From: Pseudarthrobacter defluvii
GTDB taxonomy: Bacteria > Actinomycetota > Actinomycetes > Actinomycetales > Micrococcaceae
NCBI RefSeq assembly: GCF_030816725.1
Contig: NZ_JAUSYG010000001.1
Coordinates: 3,534,001-3,598,000 of the forward strand
DNA length: 64,000 nt
Reading direction: 5' to 3'
Made by a program: the position numbers and the translations under genes. Every line of letters starts with the position of its first letter. Position 1 is the first letter of the stretch. Of the stretch, positions 32,142-41,353 are shown piece by piece. The notes beneath the pieces are model-generated. The model made no database searches. It had not been told where the DNA came from and was given only the letters and a program-made list of their open reading frames with translations.

Positions 32142-33131
32142 TTATCCCGCCGCGCGCTGGCGTGAAACCTCGTACAGCGAGATACCCACGGCCATTGAGG
32201 CGTTCAGTGACTCCATGGCGGAATCGATCGGGATGGACACGATCTGGTCGCAGTTTTCCCGGACCAGGCGGCTCAGGCCTTTTCCTTCAGAGCCCACCAC
32301 GATGCACACCGGCTCGGTGGCCAGGGTGAGGTCAGGCAGCGAAACGTCGCCGTCGCCGTCGAGCCCCAGCACGAAGATGCCCATGTTCTTGAACTGCTTC
32401 AGGGCGTTGTTCAGGTTGGAGGCGCGGGCCACGGGCACGCGGACTGCTGCTCCGGCGCTGGTCTTCCAGGCTGATGCGGTGACGCCGACGGAGCGGCGCT
32501 CGGGCACGATGACGCCGTGGCCGCTGAAGGCGGAGACGGAGCGGATGATGGCACCCAGGTTCCGGGGGTCGGTAATGCCGTCCAGGGCGACGAAGAGCGG
32601 GGCGTTGGCGATGTGCCCCTTCTTCCACTTCTCCACCGTTTCCTCGGCCAGTTCGTAGGCGTCCGGGTACTCGTAGGGCGGGATCTGCAGCACCAGGCCC
32701 TGGTGGACGGCGTCATCCGTCATCCGGTCGAGTTCGGGCTTGCCGGTCTCCATCAGCGGGATGCCGCGTTCGGCGGCGAGCTTCAGGGATTCCTTGACCC
32801 GGTCGTCCATCTCGATCCGGATGGCCACGTGCAGGGCCTTGGCCGGGATGCCGGCGCGGAGCGCTTCAACCACCGAGTTGCGGCCTGTGACCACTTCTTC
32901 GGTGGCGCGCCCCTTGGGGCCGGACTTGGCGGCGCCGGCACTGCGGGCGCCGGTCCCCCGCTTGGCAGCGGACCGCTCGGCGAGCTGCTTGGACTTGTGT
33001 GCCTTGTGGTACACGCGGTCCTCGGCCTTGGGCGTGGGGCCCTTGCCTTCGAGGGCCTTGCGGCCATGGCCACCGGTTCCGACGGTTGGGCCCTTCTTCG
33101 CTTTAACCGATCGGCGACCATTGTTGGCCAT
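32142..33131 (-). CDS. rlmB: 23S rRNA (guanosine(2251)-2'-O)-methyltransferase RlmB
   Basis: SPOUT-class methyltransferase of 329 aa, using SAM to methylate a ribosomal guanosine. The first 75 residues are a Lys/Arg/Gly-rich, probably disordered RNA-binding tail common in actinobacterial RlmB. The substrate-binding domain starts at VTGRNSVVEAL. The three SpoU motifs are visible: NLGAIIRSVSAFSGHGVI, IVVGSEGKGL and SLNASMAVGISLYE, which form the knotted SAM site. The ATG at 33131 has AAGGGTGG upstream. It follows cysS by about 110 bp on the same strand, as in Mycobacterium. Confidence 0.95.
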   Translation of the reverse strand: MANNGRRSVKAKKGPTVGTGGHGRKALEGKGPTPKAEDRVYHKAHKSKQLAERSAAKRGTGARSAGAAKSGPKGRATEEVVTGRNSVVEALRAGIPAKALHVAIRIEMDDRVKESLKLAAERGIPLMETGKPELDRMTDDAVHQGLVLQIPPYEYPDAYELAEETVEKWKKGHIANAPLFVALDGITDPRNLGAIIRSVSAFSGHGVIVPERRSVGVTASAWKTSAGAAVRVPVARASNLNNALKQFKNMGIFVLGLDGDGDVSLPDLTLATEPVCIVVGSEGKGLSRLVRENCDQIVSIPIDSAMESLNASMAVGISLYEVSRQRAAG

Positions 33132-33239
33132 GTTGTTCCACCCTTGATTGTGCTGACTGAATCTGCATACCAGTCTACTGACCCGAAAAAAATCGGGGCC
33201 AGCCGCTTGTTCGGCAGTGTTCAGCGGCCTCAGCGGGGC

Positions 33240-34706
33240 TCAGTCGCGCTTCAGGCTCCAGGTGGCCCCGTCCGGGCCGTCCTCCACCACGACGCCGGCC
33301 TGGTTCAGTGTGTCGCGGATGGCGTCCGAAGCGGTCCAGTCCTTTTCGGCGCGGGCAGCGTCACGGGCCGACAGCTGGGCTTCCACGAGTACGGCCAGCG
33401 CTTCAGCCTCCCGGGTGCTGACGGCTTCGGAGCCTGCGACGGCGTTCAGGCCCAGGACATCGGTCATGAGGACGACGGCGTGCAGGGCGTTCCGTGCGGC
33501 GGCATCGTCGCCCTCGGCGAGGGCCGTGTTGCCGGCCCTGACAGTGTCGTGCAGGGCGGCCAGGGCGCGCGGGACGTTAAGGTCATCATCCATGGCTTCG
33601 CAGAATGCGTCCATGCCGTCCAACCGGGTGCCGTGGTTTCCGTCCGCGGTGCCGGCGTCGCCGCCGAAGCGTGCCGCCGCCTTGGCCAGGAATCCGTCAA
33701 TGCGTTCGACGGCGGCCGCGGCCTCCTGCAGCGACGTTGGCCGGTAGTCCAGCACCGACCGGTAGTGCGCCTGGCCCAGGTAGTAGCGCACCACCCGGGG
33801 AGAGGCGAGCTCCAGCATTTCCGCGGGGCTGATGGTGTTGCCGATGGACTTCGACATCTTTTCGCCCTGGTAGGTCACCATGCCGTTGTGCATCCAGAAA
33901 TTGGCGAAGGGGTGGCCGGCAGCCTGCGACTGCGCCATTTCGTTTTCGTGATGCGGGAAACGCAGGTCCAGGCCGCCGCCGTGGATGTCGAAGGCGGTCC
34001 CGAGGTACTTGGTGACCATGGCGGAGCACTCAAGGTGCCAGCCGGGCCGGCCGGCGCCCCAGGGCGAGGCCCAGCTGGCAGTGGCCGGCTCTCCTTCCTT
34101 GGAACCCTTCCACAGCGCAAAGTCGCGGGGGTCCTTCTTGCCGCGGGGATCGGCGTCGGGCGCTGCCTGCATGTCGTCGATGTTCTGCCGGGTCAGCGCG
34201 CCGTACTGGTCCCAGGAGCGGACGTCGAAGTAGACGTCACCGGAATCGTCCAGGGCGGGGTACGCGTGGCCGCGGTCGATCAGCTGCTGGATCAGGGCAT
34301 GCATCTCGGGAATATGCCCGGTGGCCCTGGGTTCGTAGGTGGGACGGGAAACGCCCAGCGTGTCATAGGCCTTCAGGAACTCGCGCTCGTAGCGGTATGC
34401 CAGCGCCCACCATTCTTCGCCGGCCACCTCGCCAGCCTCCGGGCTGAAGTCCGGCGCGAAGGAAGCCTCTGACTTGGCCAGGATCTTGTCGTCGATGTCC
34501 GTCACATTGCGGACGACGGTGACGCGCAGGCCCCGATACTGCAGCCAGCGCGTGAGCTGGTCAAAGGCGATGGCGGAACGGATGTGGCCCACATGCGGCA
34601 TGCCCTGGACTGTGGCTCCGCAGTAATAGAGGCTGACCTTGCCCTCGACGAGGGGGACGAAGTTCCGGACTTCGGCGGAAGCGGTGTCATAGAAGCGCAG
34701 GGTCAC
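33240..34706 (-). CDS. cysS: Cysteinyl-tRNA synthetase
   Basis: Class I aminoacyl-tRNA synthetase, 488 aa, charging tRNA-Cys. The zinc-ligand region CGATVQ begins at Cys29, HVGH (HIGH motif) is at about 38-41, and EKMSKS near 282-287 is the KMSKS loop. The start is a GTG at 34706; TAGTCT (plus-strand AGACTA, 34713-34718) ends 6 nt before it. GGAG lies too close to serve as a ribosome site, so a leaderless start is likely. Gene order carD, ispD, ispF, cysS, rlmB matches the mycobacterial block. Confidence 0.96.
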   Translation of the reverse strand: MTLRFYDTASAEVRNFVPLVEGKVSLYYCGATVQGMPHVGHIRSAIAFDQLTRWLQYRGLRVTVVRNVTDIDDKILAKSEASFAPDFSPEAGEVAGEEWWALAYRYEREFLKAYDTLGVSRPTYEPRATGHIPEMHALIQQLIDRGHAYPALDDSGDVYFDVRSWDQYGALTRQNIDDMQAAPDADPRGKKDPRDFALWKGSKEGEPATASWASPWGAGRPGWHLECSAMVTKYLGTAFDIHGGGLDLRFPHHENEMAQSQAAGHPFANFWMHNGMVTYQGEKMSKSIGNTISPAEMLELASPRVVRYYLGQAHYRSVLDYRPTSLQEAAAAVERIDGFLAKAAARFGGDAGTADGNHGTRLDGMDAFCEAMDDDLNVPRALAALHDTVRAGNTALAEGDDAAARNALHAVVLMTDVLGLNAVAGSEAVSTREAEALAVLVEAQLSARDAARAEKDWTASDAIRDTLNQAGVVVEDGPDGATWSLKRD

Positions 34707-34727
34707 CGCTCCAGACTAGCCGATGGC

Positions 34728-35228
34728 TTAGGGCTGCCGCGGGTACACCAGGGCGGTGGCCACCGCGGAGATACCCTCGCCTCGCCCGGTAAAGCCCAGG
34801 CCGTCGCTGGTGGTGGCCGTGACGCCCACGTGGGCGCCTGCCGCCTCACTCAGGACCCTCTGGGCTTCTTCCCGCCTGGGCCCGAACTTGGGCCGGTTGG
34901 CCACGAACTGCACGGCAACGTTGCCGATCTCGAAGCCCGCGGCCCGGACGATCCGGGCCGCCTCGGCGAGGAGGGCGGCGCCTGACGCGCCGGCGAACTC
35001 GGGCCGGTCGGTACCGAAGTGCGTGCCAAGATCGCCGATGCCAGCCGCGGAGAACAGCGCGTCGGCGGCAGCATGTGCCACGGCGTCCCCGTCCGAGTGC
35101 CCGGCGAGTCCGCGTTCGCCGGGCCAGAGGAGCCCGCCGAGCCAGAGCGGCCGGGGGGCGTCTTCCGGGGCGAAGGCATGGACGTCGATTCCCACACCGG
35201 TCCGTGGGAGGACCATGTCCTGGCTCAT
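34728..35228 (-). CDS. ispF: 2-C-methyl-D-erythritol 2,4-cyclodiphosphate synthase
   Basis: Fifth enzyme of the MEP isoprenoid pathway; 166 aa, normal length. GIDVHAF near 10-16 and [16 protein letters not shown] near 40-55 supply the zinc-binding Asp and His residues, and the C-terminal [15 protein letters not shown] matches the family. The ATG at 35228 overlaps the ispD stop as ATGA, showing translational coupling with the enzyme two steps earlier. A slightly longer upstream start is open but would lie inside ispD. Confidence 0.95.
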   Translation of the reverse strand: MSQDMVLPRTGVGIDVHAFAPEDAPRPLWLGGLLWPGERGLAGHSDGDAVAHAAADALFSAAGIGDLGTHFGTDRPEFAGASGAALLAEAARIVRAAGFEIGNVAVQFVANRPKFGPRREEAQRVLSEAAGAHVGVTATTSDGLGFTGRGEGISAVATALVYPRQP

Positions 35229-36007
35229 CCTTCCACCCACCGGGCTCCGAGCGGACCCTCCAGGAGCCCTTCGGCGAAGATCAGGTCCAGGGGGGTGGTG
35301 ATTTTGAGGGACTGCGTTGATCCGCGCACAACGTGGACCGGAGTGCCGAGCATTTCCACCAGCATGGCATCGTCCGTGACAGCTGCAGACTGCTGCTCAT
35401 CCATGGTCTGGGCTGCCTGGTGAGCCTGCACCAGCGTGCCGATCCTGAAACCCTGCGGCGTCTGTACCGCGCGCAGTTCCTCGCGGCGGGCGGTCCCGGT
35501 AACAACCTCCGGCGCATACACGGCGGCCTCCCCCGTGGTGGCCGCGACGGTTTTGACTGTATCCACCACCGGGAGCGCGGGTATGACAGCGTCAGCACCG
35601 GCAGCAAGGGCATCGGACACGCGGTGGAAGACGGACTCCGGGGTCAGGGCACGCGCAGCATCATGGACCAGTACGGCCTCAATGCCCTCCATGAGGGCAG
35701 CGATGCCGGAGCGAACGGAATCGGCCCTGGTGGATCCGCCGTCGACCAGGGTCAGGAGGGGGCCGCCATCGGCAAGTTCCTCCTGGAAGCCAGCGCACAG
35801 CTGGCGCAGGCCCTGGTCCCCGGCGGGCAATGCGACGCAGACCTGGGTGGCGACCCCGGACGCGACAATGCCGCGCAGGGCATGCATCAGGATCGGCTCA
35901 CCGCCCAGCGGCACGGCTGCCTTGGGTATGCCGTAGCCAAGGCGCTGCCCTGAACCTGCGGCCACCACGATGACTGCTGTGACCAGTCGCGGAGAAGAAG
36001 CACTCAT
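35225..36007 (-). CDS. ispD: 2-C-methyl-D-erythritol 4-phosphate cytidylyltransferase
   Basis: Third-step MEP-pathway enzyme making CDP-methylerythritol; 260 aa. The N-terminal nucleotide loop [17 protein letters not shown] is recognisable, with PKA where most homologues have [11 protein letters not shown] and QTPQGF are further family motifs. I chose the ATG at 36007: TAGGCT (plus-strand AGCCTA, 36015-36020) ends 7 nt upstream with no ribosome site, which suggests a leaderless message. A terminator between carD and this gene supports independent transcription. Confidence 0.93.
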   Translation of the reverse strand: MSASSPRLVTAVIVVAAGSGQRLGYGIPKAAVPLGGEPILMHALRGIVASGVATQVCVALPAGDQGLRQLCAGFQEELADGGPLLTLVDGGSTRADSVRSGIAALMEGIEAVLVHDAARALTPESVFHRVSDALAAGADAVIPALPVVDTVKTVAATTGEAAVYAPEVVTGTARREELRAVQTPQGFRIGTLVQAHQAAQTMDEQQSAAVTDDAMLVEMLGTPVHVVRGSTQSLKITTPLDLIFAEGLLEGPLGARWVEG

Positions 36008-36074
36008 GCGGACCAGCCTACGACGCCGGAACATCCGTCAGGTGCTTAGGCATTGCCGGAGTGGGCAAAAAAGA

Positions 36075-36106
36075 AGCCCCGGCGGCACTTGCGTGCAGCC
36101 GGGGCT
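36075..36106 (-). terminator. Intrinsic terminator after carD
   Basis: AGCCCCGGC (36075-36083) pairs with GCCGGGGCT (36098-36106), and on the minus strand is followed by CTTCTTTTTT. It lies 7 bp beyond the carD stop and separates carD from ispD. Confidence 0.8.
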
Positions 36107-36112
36107 AAGTTC

Positions 36113-36595
36113 TTAGGAAGCCAGGACCTCGTCGAGAACGCTTGCAGCCTTCTCCTCGTCGGTCTTTTCAGCCAGCGCCAGTTCTGAAATCAGAATCTGC
36201 CGGGCCTTGGCCAGCATTCGCTTCTCGCCTGCGGAAAGGCCCCGGTCGTGATCCCGGCGCCACAGGTCGCGAACAACCTCTGCCACCTTGATGACGTCAC
36301 CGGAAGCAAGCTTCTCCAGGTTTGCCTTGTACCTGCGTGACCAGTTGGTGGGCTCCTCGGTGAACTCGGCGCGGAGCACATCAAACACGTGCTCCAGGCC
36401 TTCCTTGCCCACTACGTCCCGGACCCCAACAAGGTCAACGTTCTCTGCTGGAACTTCAATGGTCAGATCACCCTGAGCCACCTTGAGCTTGAGATACATC
36501 TTCTCTTCGCCCTTGATGGTGCGCATCTTGATTTCTTCAATCTTCGCAGCACCGTGGTGAGGGTAAACTACTGTCTCGCCGACCTCAAATACCAT
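36113..36595 (-). CDS. carD: CarD-family RNA polymerase-binding regulator
   Basis: 160-residue essential-type actinobacterial regulator that binds RNA polymerase beta and stabilises open promoter complexes, notably at rRNA promoters. The N-terminal RNAP-interacting domain starts [20 protein letters not shown]. The C-terminal helical DNA-binding part has the [13 protein letters not shown] segment around 93-105. Length and sequence match the family closely. The ATG at 36595 is preceded by a GGGAAAGGGG stretch, with a TAAACT -10-like box further upstream. It diverges from the LpqE-like gene, the same neighbour pair as in Mycobacterium. Confidence 0.96.
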   Translation of the reverse strand: MVFEVGETVVYPHHGAAKIEEIKMRTIKGEEKMYLKLKVAQGDLTIEVPAENVDLVGVRDVVGKEGLEHVFDVLRAEFTEEPTNWSRRYKANLEKLASGDVIKVAEVVRDLWRRDHDRGLSAGEKRMLAKARQILISELALAEKTDEEKAASVLDEVLAS

Positions 36596-36851
36596 GTGGA
36601 CATTTCCCCTTTCCCGCAGACTAGTTTATCACGATTCAGGCATATGACCGGCCGGAGAAAGGGCCCCCAACCGCGAAAATACGCGGAAAAACGGCCCAAT
36701 CGACCCCTTCCACCCTCTTGACGGATGGCCGGATTAGTGCATCGGGTGAGCGCTCCCATGGGAGATGTGACACCGCCGAATCCTCGTTTGCGTCCCTTTG
36801 CGGATAGGCTATGGCTGAAAAAGACTTCAAATTTCTTGAGGAGTACGTGAC

Positions 36852-37484
36852 GTGCGTTCCACTGCGATGAACCGGGCCCAGCGCGGCAAACTGGCACTGA
36901 CGGCTGCTGCCCTTGGCGCCAGCCTGCTGACGGCGGGCTGCGGTTACATCACGCCCCAGCAGACCAGCCATCAGTACTCCGCTTCCGACGGCATCCGCGC
37001 AGACCTCGGTCCCCTGCAGCTGCGGAACATACTCATTGTCTCCACTGGCGAAGACAAGCCCGGCCGCCTGATCGGCGCTGTCTACAACTCCTCCTCGAAG
37101 GACGTGAAGCTCACCGTCAACGGTGCCAAGGGCTCGCAGACCGAGGTTCCGGTGAAGGCCAACTCCTACACCCTGCTCAACGACAAGTCGGACGCGGCCA
37201 TCCTTAGCACCACCGGCGGCAAGCCCGGCTCCCTGGTGGACGTCAAGATCAGCGAGAACGGCACCAACGTCAGCAACACTGTCAAGGTCCCCGTCCTGGA
37301 CGCCACTTTGCCGGAGTACAAGGACTACGTCCCCACCCCGAGCCCCTCGGAGACGTCCTCCTCCTCGGCAAGCCCCAGCTCATCTGCCAGCGCCAGCACG
37401 TCCGAGAGCGCCGGCACCTCGGCAGGGGCAACCTCCTCCGCCAGCGCGACACCGAGCGCTACGGCCACTGCCACCAGCCGGTAG
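36852..37484 (+). CDS. LpqE-like lipoprotein of unknown function
   Basis: A 210-residue exported protein. A signal peptide ends in the lipobox LTAGC with Cys30 as the lipidated residue. The middle (about 40-155) looks like an Ig-like or copper-chaperone-like beta domain (LRNILIVSTGEDKPGRLIGA). The last 50 residues are a low-complexity Ser/Thr/Ala tail that may be glycosylated or span the wall. The GTG at 36852 has GAGGAG with 8-nt spacing. The position beside carD matches mycobacterial LpqE (Rv3584). The function is not established, and the name is by context and character only. Confidence 0.8.
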   Translation: MRSTAMNRAQRGKLALTAAALGASLLTAGCGYITPQQTSHQYSASDGIRADLGPLQLRNILIVSTGEDKPGRLIGAVYNSSSKDVKLTVNGAKGSQTEVPVKANSYTLLNDKSDAAILSTTGGKPGSLVDVKISENGTNVSNTVKVPVLDATLPEYKDYVPTPSPSETSSSSASPSSSASASTSESAGTSAGATSSASATPSATATATSR

Positions 37485-37512
37485 AACGTCCGCTGGCCGC
37501 AGCCGGCTAATA

Positions 37513-37551
37513 CAGCAAAAGGGAGGAGCCCACGGCTCCTCCCTTTTGCTG
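37513..37551. terminator. Bidirectional intrinsic terminator
   Basis: A perfect 18-bp inverted repeat (37513-37530 and 37534-37551) with a CAC loop. The AAAA and TTTT runs sit inside the stem, so either strand ends in a T-run. It serves both the lipoprotein gene (plus) and regX3 (minus). Confidence 0.9.
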
Positions 37552-37569
37552 TGCCGGCTTCTGTTGCGG

Positions 37570-38250
37570 TTACGGCTCGAACTTGTAACCGAGGCCGCGT
37601 ACGGTCACCAGGTAGCGCGGAGCGGAGGGATCGGGCTCGATCTTGCCGCGGAGGCGCTTTACGTGGACATCCAGGGTCTTCGTGTCACCCACGTAATCGG
37701 AGCCCCAGACACGGTCAATCAGCTGGCCCCGTGTCAGCACCCTGCCCGAATTGCGCAGGAGCATCTCCAGGAGCTCGAATTCCTTCAGCGGAAGCAGGAC
37801 CTGTTCGCCGCCCACGCTCACTACGTGCCGCTCGATGTCCATGCGGACCGGGCCGGCCTGGACGGTGGAAGAGATCAGTTCTTCCGGTTCGCCCTGCCGC
37901 CGGAGCACGGCCCTGACCCGCGCCACCAGTTCCCGCGAAGAGTAGGGCTTGGTCACGTAGTCGTCAGCGCCAAGCTCCAGGCCCACGACTTTATCGATCT
38001 CCGAGTCCTTGGCGGTCAGCATGATGACGGGGACGCTGGAGCGTTGGCGGAGCTGGCGGCAGACCTCAGTGCCGGAGAGCCCCGGGAGTTGCAGGTCAAG
38101 CAACACCAGGTCGGCCCCGTTGCGGTCGAATTCGGTGATGGCGTCCAGGCCGTTGTCCACCACCTCAACTTCGAACCCTTCCTTGCCCAGCAAGTAGGAC
38201 AAAGGATCGCTGAACGACTCCTCATCCTCCACAATCAAAATCCTGCTCAA
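37570..38250 (-). CDS. regX3: Response regulator RegX3 (OmpR/PhoB family)
   Basis: 226 aa. The receiver domain carries the acidic pair in VEDEE near 8-11, the phosphoacceptor Asp52 in LLDLQLPG, and the conserved Lys in DDYVTKPYS. The C-terminal winged helix (from about 130) has LPLKEFELLEMLL and TLDVHVKRLRGKIE. It is paired with senX3 through a 4-bp ATGA overlap and likely controls phosphate-starvation genes. The 11-bp direct repeats ahead of phoU (39579-39600) are a plausible target. Confidence 0.93.
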   Translation of the reverse strand: MSRILIVEDEESFSDPLSYLLGKEGFEVEVVDNGLDAITEFDRNGADLVLLDLQLPGLSGTEVCRQLRQRSSVPVIMLTAKDSEIDKVVGLELGADDYVTKPYSSRELVARVRAVLRRQGEPEELISSTVQAGPVRMDIERHVVSVGGEQVLLPLKEFELLEMLLRNSGRVLTRGQLIDRVWGSDYVGDTKTLDVHVKRLRGKIEPDPSAPRYLVTVRGLGYKFEP

Positions 38251-39518
38251 GCGTTAGCTCCTTGTTCTGTGGCGCCCGGTTCTGTTGCACCGGCGGCGCG
38301 TTGTACCTGGGTAAGGGTTGGTTGACCGGACGCCTCGCGGGCCCGGCCTGGTGCCAGTGCCTCGGAAACGGAAGGTTCGGCGTCGCCGTCCTGCTCTTCC
38401 ATCTCGGGCAGCCGGAGGGTGAAAGTCGATCCCTGCCCGGGCTGGGACCACAGCGTCACTTCACCGCCATGGTTGGAAGCGACGTGCTTGACGATACTCA
38501 AGCCCAGGCCAGTGCCGCCCGTATGGCGGGAGCGTGCCGCATCCACACGGTAGAAGCGCTCGAAGACGCGCTCCTGTTCCTCGCGGGTGAGCCCCTCCCC
38601 CTGGTCGGTCACGGAAATCGAGACCAGGCCTTCCCGGGAACGCACGCCGATTCCCACGCGGGTGTTGGGAGGTGAATAACGGATGGCGTTGTCGATGAGG
38701 TTCCGCAGGGCCGTCACCAGGAGGTCCTGGTCGCCGAACACCCTGCCTTCGGTGCGGCCGCCCACCACGATGCTGATGTTCTTGCTTTCCGCCGGCAGCT
38801 GCGACCGGTCCACGGCCTCTGTGATCACGGCGTTGATGTCCACGGGTCCGCCCTGCTGGGTCACGCTGGCGCCCTGGAGGCGGGAGAGCTCGATGATGTC
38901 CTGGACAAGGGCGGCGAGCCTGGCCGATTCCTTGTGCATGCGCTTGGCGAAACGGCGGACGGCTTCCTCGTCGTCGGCGGACGATTCGAGTGCCTCGGCC
39001 AGCAGGGAGATGGCGCCCACCGGGGTCTTCAGCTCGTGCGATACGTTCGCAACGAAGTCGTTGCGGATCTCTTCGGTCCGGGTGATCTCGGTGCGGTCAT
39101 CGGCGAGGAGAAGGATGTATTCCTCCCCCAGCATGGCTGCCCGGACCTGGACAATGATGGTCCCCTGTCCCAGCGGCCCCCGCGGAAGCTCGAGCTGCTT
39201 TTCCAGGATGACGCCGTCGCGCCGGACCCCGGCCGTCATATCCAGGAGTTCCTTGTGGACCACGGTGTGCCCGCGGACCAGGCCGTAGGCGTAGGCTGCG
39301 GGGCTGGCGCGGACCACGCCGTCCACGTCGTCCAGCACCACAAAGGCACGTCCGACGACCGCGAGGACCTCCGCGGCGCCGGCCGGAAGCGCAAGCTCCC
39401 CGGCATCGACGTCCAACAGTTCGCGCTGCTTCTCGCTGACCCGGTAGGCAAGCACGCCAAACGTGCCAAGCGCCAGGCCGATGAGGCCGGCAACCAGACC
39501 AATGAGCATAGGATCCAC
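38247..39518 (-). CDS. senX3: Sensor histidine kinase SenX3
   Basis: 423 aa. A short N-terminal segment with a membrane helix (about 4-25) leads to a PAS-like region, then the dimerisation domain with phospho-His161 in ANVSHELKTPVG. The catalytic domain has NLIDNAIRYSPP (N box), DQGEGL and GGTGLGLSIVKH (G boxes). The C-terminal tail is Ala/Pro/Glu-rich and variable. I chose the GTG at 39518: TAAAGT (plus-strand ACTTTA, 39525-39530) ends exactly 6 nt upstream. An ATG at 39509 is the alternative. It is cotranscribed with regX3 and diverges from phoU. Confidence 0.93.
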   Translation of the reverse strand: MDPMLIGLVAGLIGLALGTFGVLAYRVSEKQRELLDVDAGELALPAGAAEVLAVVGRAFVVLDDVDGVVRASPAAYAYGLVRGHTVVHKELLDMTAGVRRDGVILEKQLELPRGPLGQGTIIVQVRAAMLGEEYILLLADDRTEITRTEEIRNDFVANVSHELKTPVGAISLLAEALESSADDEEAVRRFAKRMHKESARLAALVQDIIELSRLQGASVTQQGGPVDINAVITEAVDRSQLPAESKNISIVVGGRTEGRVFGDQDLLVTALRNLIDNAIRYSPPNTRVGIGVRSREGLVSISVTDQGEGLTREEQERVFERFYRVDAARSRHTGGTGLGLSIVKHVASNHGGEVTLWSQPGQGSTFTLRLPEMEEQDGDAEPSVSEALAPGRAREASGQPTLTQVQRAAGATEPGATEQGANA

Positions 39519-39578
39519 AGCTCCACTTTATGCTCTTGCCTGGAGCCCCCGGCCGCCTTCAGACCCGTTCCGGGAACG

Positions 39579-39600
39579 GTTCAACTAACGTTCATCTGTG
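39579..39600 (+). promoter_or_regulatory. PHO-box-like direct repeats upstream of phoU
   Basis: Two adjoining 11-mers, GTTCAACTAAC (39579-39589) and GTTCATCTGTG (39590-39600), fit the GTTCAYYYR pattern known for PhoP/RegX3-type regulators. A weaker third unit, GTTCCGGGAAC, lies at 39567-39577. The repeats end 4 nt before a CATAAT -10 box, as expected for activation. Confidence 0.65.
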
Positions 39601-39604
39601 GGGG

Positions 39605-39610
39605 CATAAT
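39605..39610 (+). promoter_or_regulatory. -10 box of phoU
   Basis: CATAAT matches the TATAAT consensus at five of six positions. There is no -35 at 17 bp; instead the direct repeats occupy that place, which suggests an activator-dependent promoter. Confidence 0.5.
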
Positions 39611-39714
39611 CGTTTACCCGGCAATGCCAGAGTTGATGGTTAGAGCGCCCCATGGCGACACGATTCCTGCTGCCCTGGAGCGGCCGGCGGGAGTTCCAAG
39701 GAAAGGACGCCGAC

Positions 39715-40377
39715 GTGCGTAAGGTTTTTCAGGAAGAGCTCACCCAGGTCGGTGACCAGCTGGTGGAGATTTCCCGGCTGGTCAGCGAAGCGATGGCCAA
39801 GGCCACTACCTCGTTCCAGGTAGCGGACGTGGACCTCGCCCAGGACGTCATCGCAGCGGATGCGCGCATCGACTTCCTGCAGAACAGCCTGGATGAGCGG
39901 GCAATCGACATTCTGGCGCTGCAGGGTCCGGTCGCCAGCGACCTGCGCATGATCGTGGGTTCCCTCCGGATGAGCGCCTCCCTGGAACGGATGGGTGACC
40001 TGGCCCGGCATATCGCCCAGCTGGCCCGGCTCCGGTACCCCTCCACCGTGATTCCCGAGTCCATGACGGACACCTTCAACCGGATGGCCGAGCTGGACCA
40101 GGAAATCGCCGACAAGCTCACGGTCCTGCTGGAGAGCCGTGACCTTGAGGTGGCCCGGGATATCCTCAAGGCCAACACTGCCATCAACGACCTGCACCTG
40201 AGCGTGTTCAAGGCCATCGCGGCTCCCGAATGGTCGGAGTCGCCTGCCACCACCGTGGACGTGGCACTCGCCAGCCGCTACTTCGAGCGGTTCGCGGACC
40301 ACGGCGTTTCCGTCGCCCAGAAGGTGACCTACCTGGTCACGGGCGCCTGGCAGCCGAACGCCACCGAGCACAGCTGA
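39715..40377 (+). CDS. phoU: Phosphate signalling regulator PhoU
   Basis: 220-residue all-helical protein built of two PhoU repeats (about 5-95 and 115-205), with MIVGSLRMSASLERMGDLARHIA in the first and FADHGVSVAQKVTYL in the second; these metal-binding helices are typical. It links phosphate transport to the kinase. The GTG at 39715 follows AAAGGA with 7-8 nt spacing; the open frame extends 21 codons further but without family similarity. It diverges from senX3 behind a PHO-box-like repeat and is followed by a strong terminator. Confidence 0.93.
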   Translation: MRKVFQEELTQVGDQLVEISRLVSEAMAKATTSFQVADVDLAQDVIAADARIDFLQNSLDERAIDILALQGPVASDLRMIVGSLRMSASLERMGDLARHIAQLARLRYPSTVIPESMTDTFNRMAELDQEIADKLTVLLESRDLEVARDILKANTAINDLHLSVFKAIAAPEWSESPATTVDVALASRYFERFADHGVSVAQKVTYLVTGAWQPNATEHS

Positions 40378-40403
40378 CCCGGCTCGAGTTTCCGGGCACA
40401 ACA

Positions 40404-40446
40404 ACGACGGCGGGCTGGTCACCTGAGGTGACCAGCCCGCCGTCGT
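40404..40446 (+). terminator. Terminator after phoU
   Basis: A perfect 20-bp inverted repeat (40404-40423 and 40427-40446) with a TGA loop, 26 bp after the phoU stop and followed by CATTT. It lies between phoU and the convergent gpmA. Confidence 0.8.
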
Positions 40447-40531
40447 CATTTCACCTTTGACGCAGCGCGTTCTTCGGCCGGAGTGCGTCTAAGGGAGGAA
40501 CGACCGAGCACGCGGCGAAGAACGCGAAGTT

Positions 40532-41278
40532 CTATTTCTTGCCCTGGTTGGCAACGGCCAGAATGGCCTGCTCGGCGGCCTCCGGATCGAGGTAGGTGCC
40601 GCCCGGCTTGATCGGCTGGAAGTCCTCGTCGAGGTCGTACACCAGCGGGATGCCGGTGGGGATGTTCAGGCCGGCGATGGCTTCGTCGCTGATGCCGTCC
40701 AGGTGCTTGACCAGCGCGCGGAGCGAGTTGCCGTGCGCGGTGACCAGGACGGTCTTGCCGGCCTTGAGGTCTTCCTTGATGTCCGATTCCCAGTAGGGCA
40801 GGAGCCGAACCAGGACGTCCTTCAGGCACTCGGTGCGCGGAAGGGCCTCGCCCAGGTCCGCGTAGCGGGGATCATGGGCCTGTGAGAACTCGGAGTCATC
40901 GGACAGGGGCGGCGGCGGGGTGTCGTAGGAGCGGCGCCATTCCATGAACTGCTCTTCACCGTACTCGGCCAAGGTCTGGGCCTTGTCCTTGCCCTGCAGC
41001 GCGCCGTAGTGGCGTTCGTTCAGGCGCCAGTCCCGCTTGACCGGGATCCAGCCGCGGTCGGCCTTATCCAGGGCGATGTTGGCGGTGTTGATGGCCCGCT
41101 TCAGCAGGGACGTGTACAGAACGTCGGGGAGGATGTTGTTCTCCACCAGCAGCTCGCCGCCGCGTGCTGCTTCCGCGCGGCCCTGGTCGTTCAGGTCGAC
41201 GTCCACCCATCCGGTGAACAGGTTCTTGGCGTTCCATTCGCTGTGGCCGTGGCGCAGCAGAATCAGCTTGTAAGTCAT
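40532..41278 (-). CDS. gpmA: 2,3-bisphosphoglycerate-dependent phosphoglycerate mutase
   Basis: Glycolytic/gluconeogenic enzyme interconverting 3- and 2-phosphoglycerate; 248 aa, the usual length. [18 protein letters not shown] near 7-24 holds the catalytic His10. ERHYGALQG and [14 protein letters not shown] carry the second Glu and His. The ATG at 41278 is preceded by AGGA at 8-nt spacing. The phoU-gpmA vicinity with senX3-regX3 matches the actinobacterial order, in which gpm1 lies near senX3. Confidence 0.95.
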   Translation of the reverse strand: MTYKLILLRHGHSEWNAKNLFTGWVDVDLNDQGRAEAARGGELLVENNILPDVLYTSLLKRAINTANIALDKADRGWIPVKRDWRLNERHYGALQGKDKAQTLAEYGEEQFMEWRRSYDTPPPPLSDDSEFSQAHDPRYADLGEALPRTECLKDVLVRLLPYWESDIKEDLKAGKTVLVTAHGNSLRALVKHLDGISDEAIAGLNIPTGIPLVYDLDEDFQPIKPGGTYLDPEAAEQAILAVANQGKK

Positions 41279-41353
41279 GATTTTCATCCTAGCCGAGCAG
41301 TGTTGCCGCCCGCCCAGCGTTACAAGGCTGCCCCGCGAAGATAGGGTTGGGCG

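Noticed and set aside
36495..36852. Possible ncRNA in the carD-lipoprotein divergent gap
   Set aside because: The gap has promoter-like hexamers only; no stable hairpin with a T-run was found.
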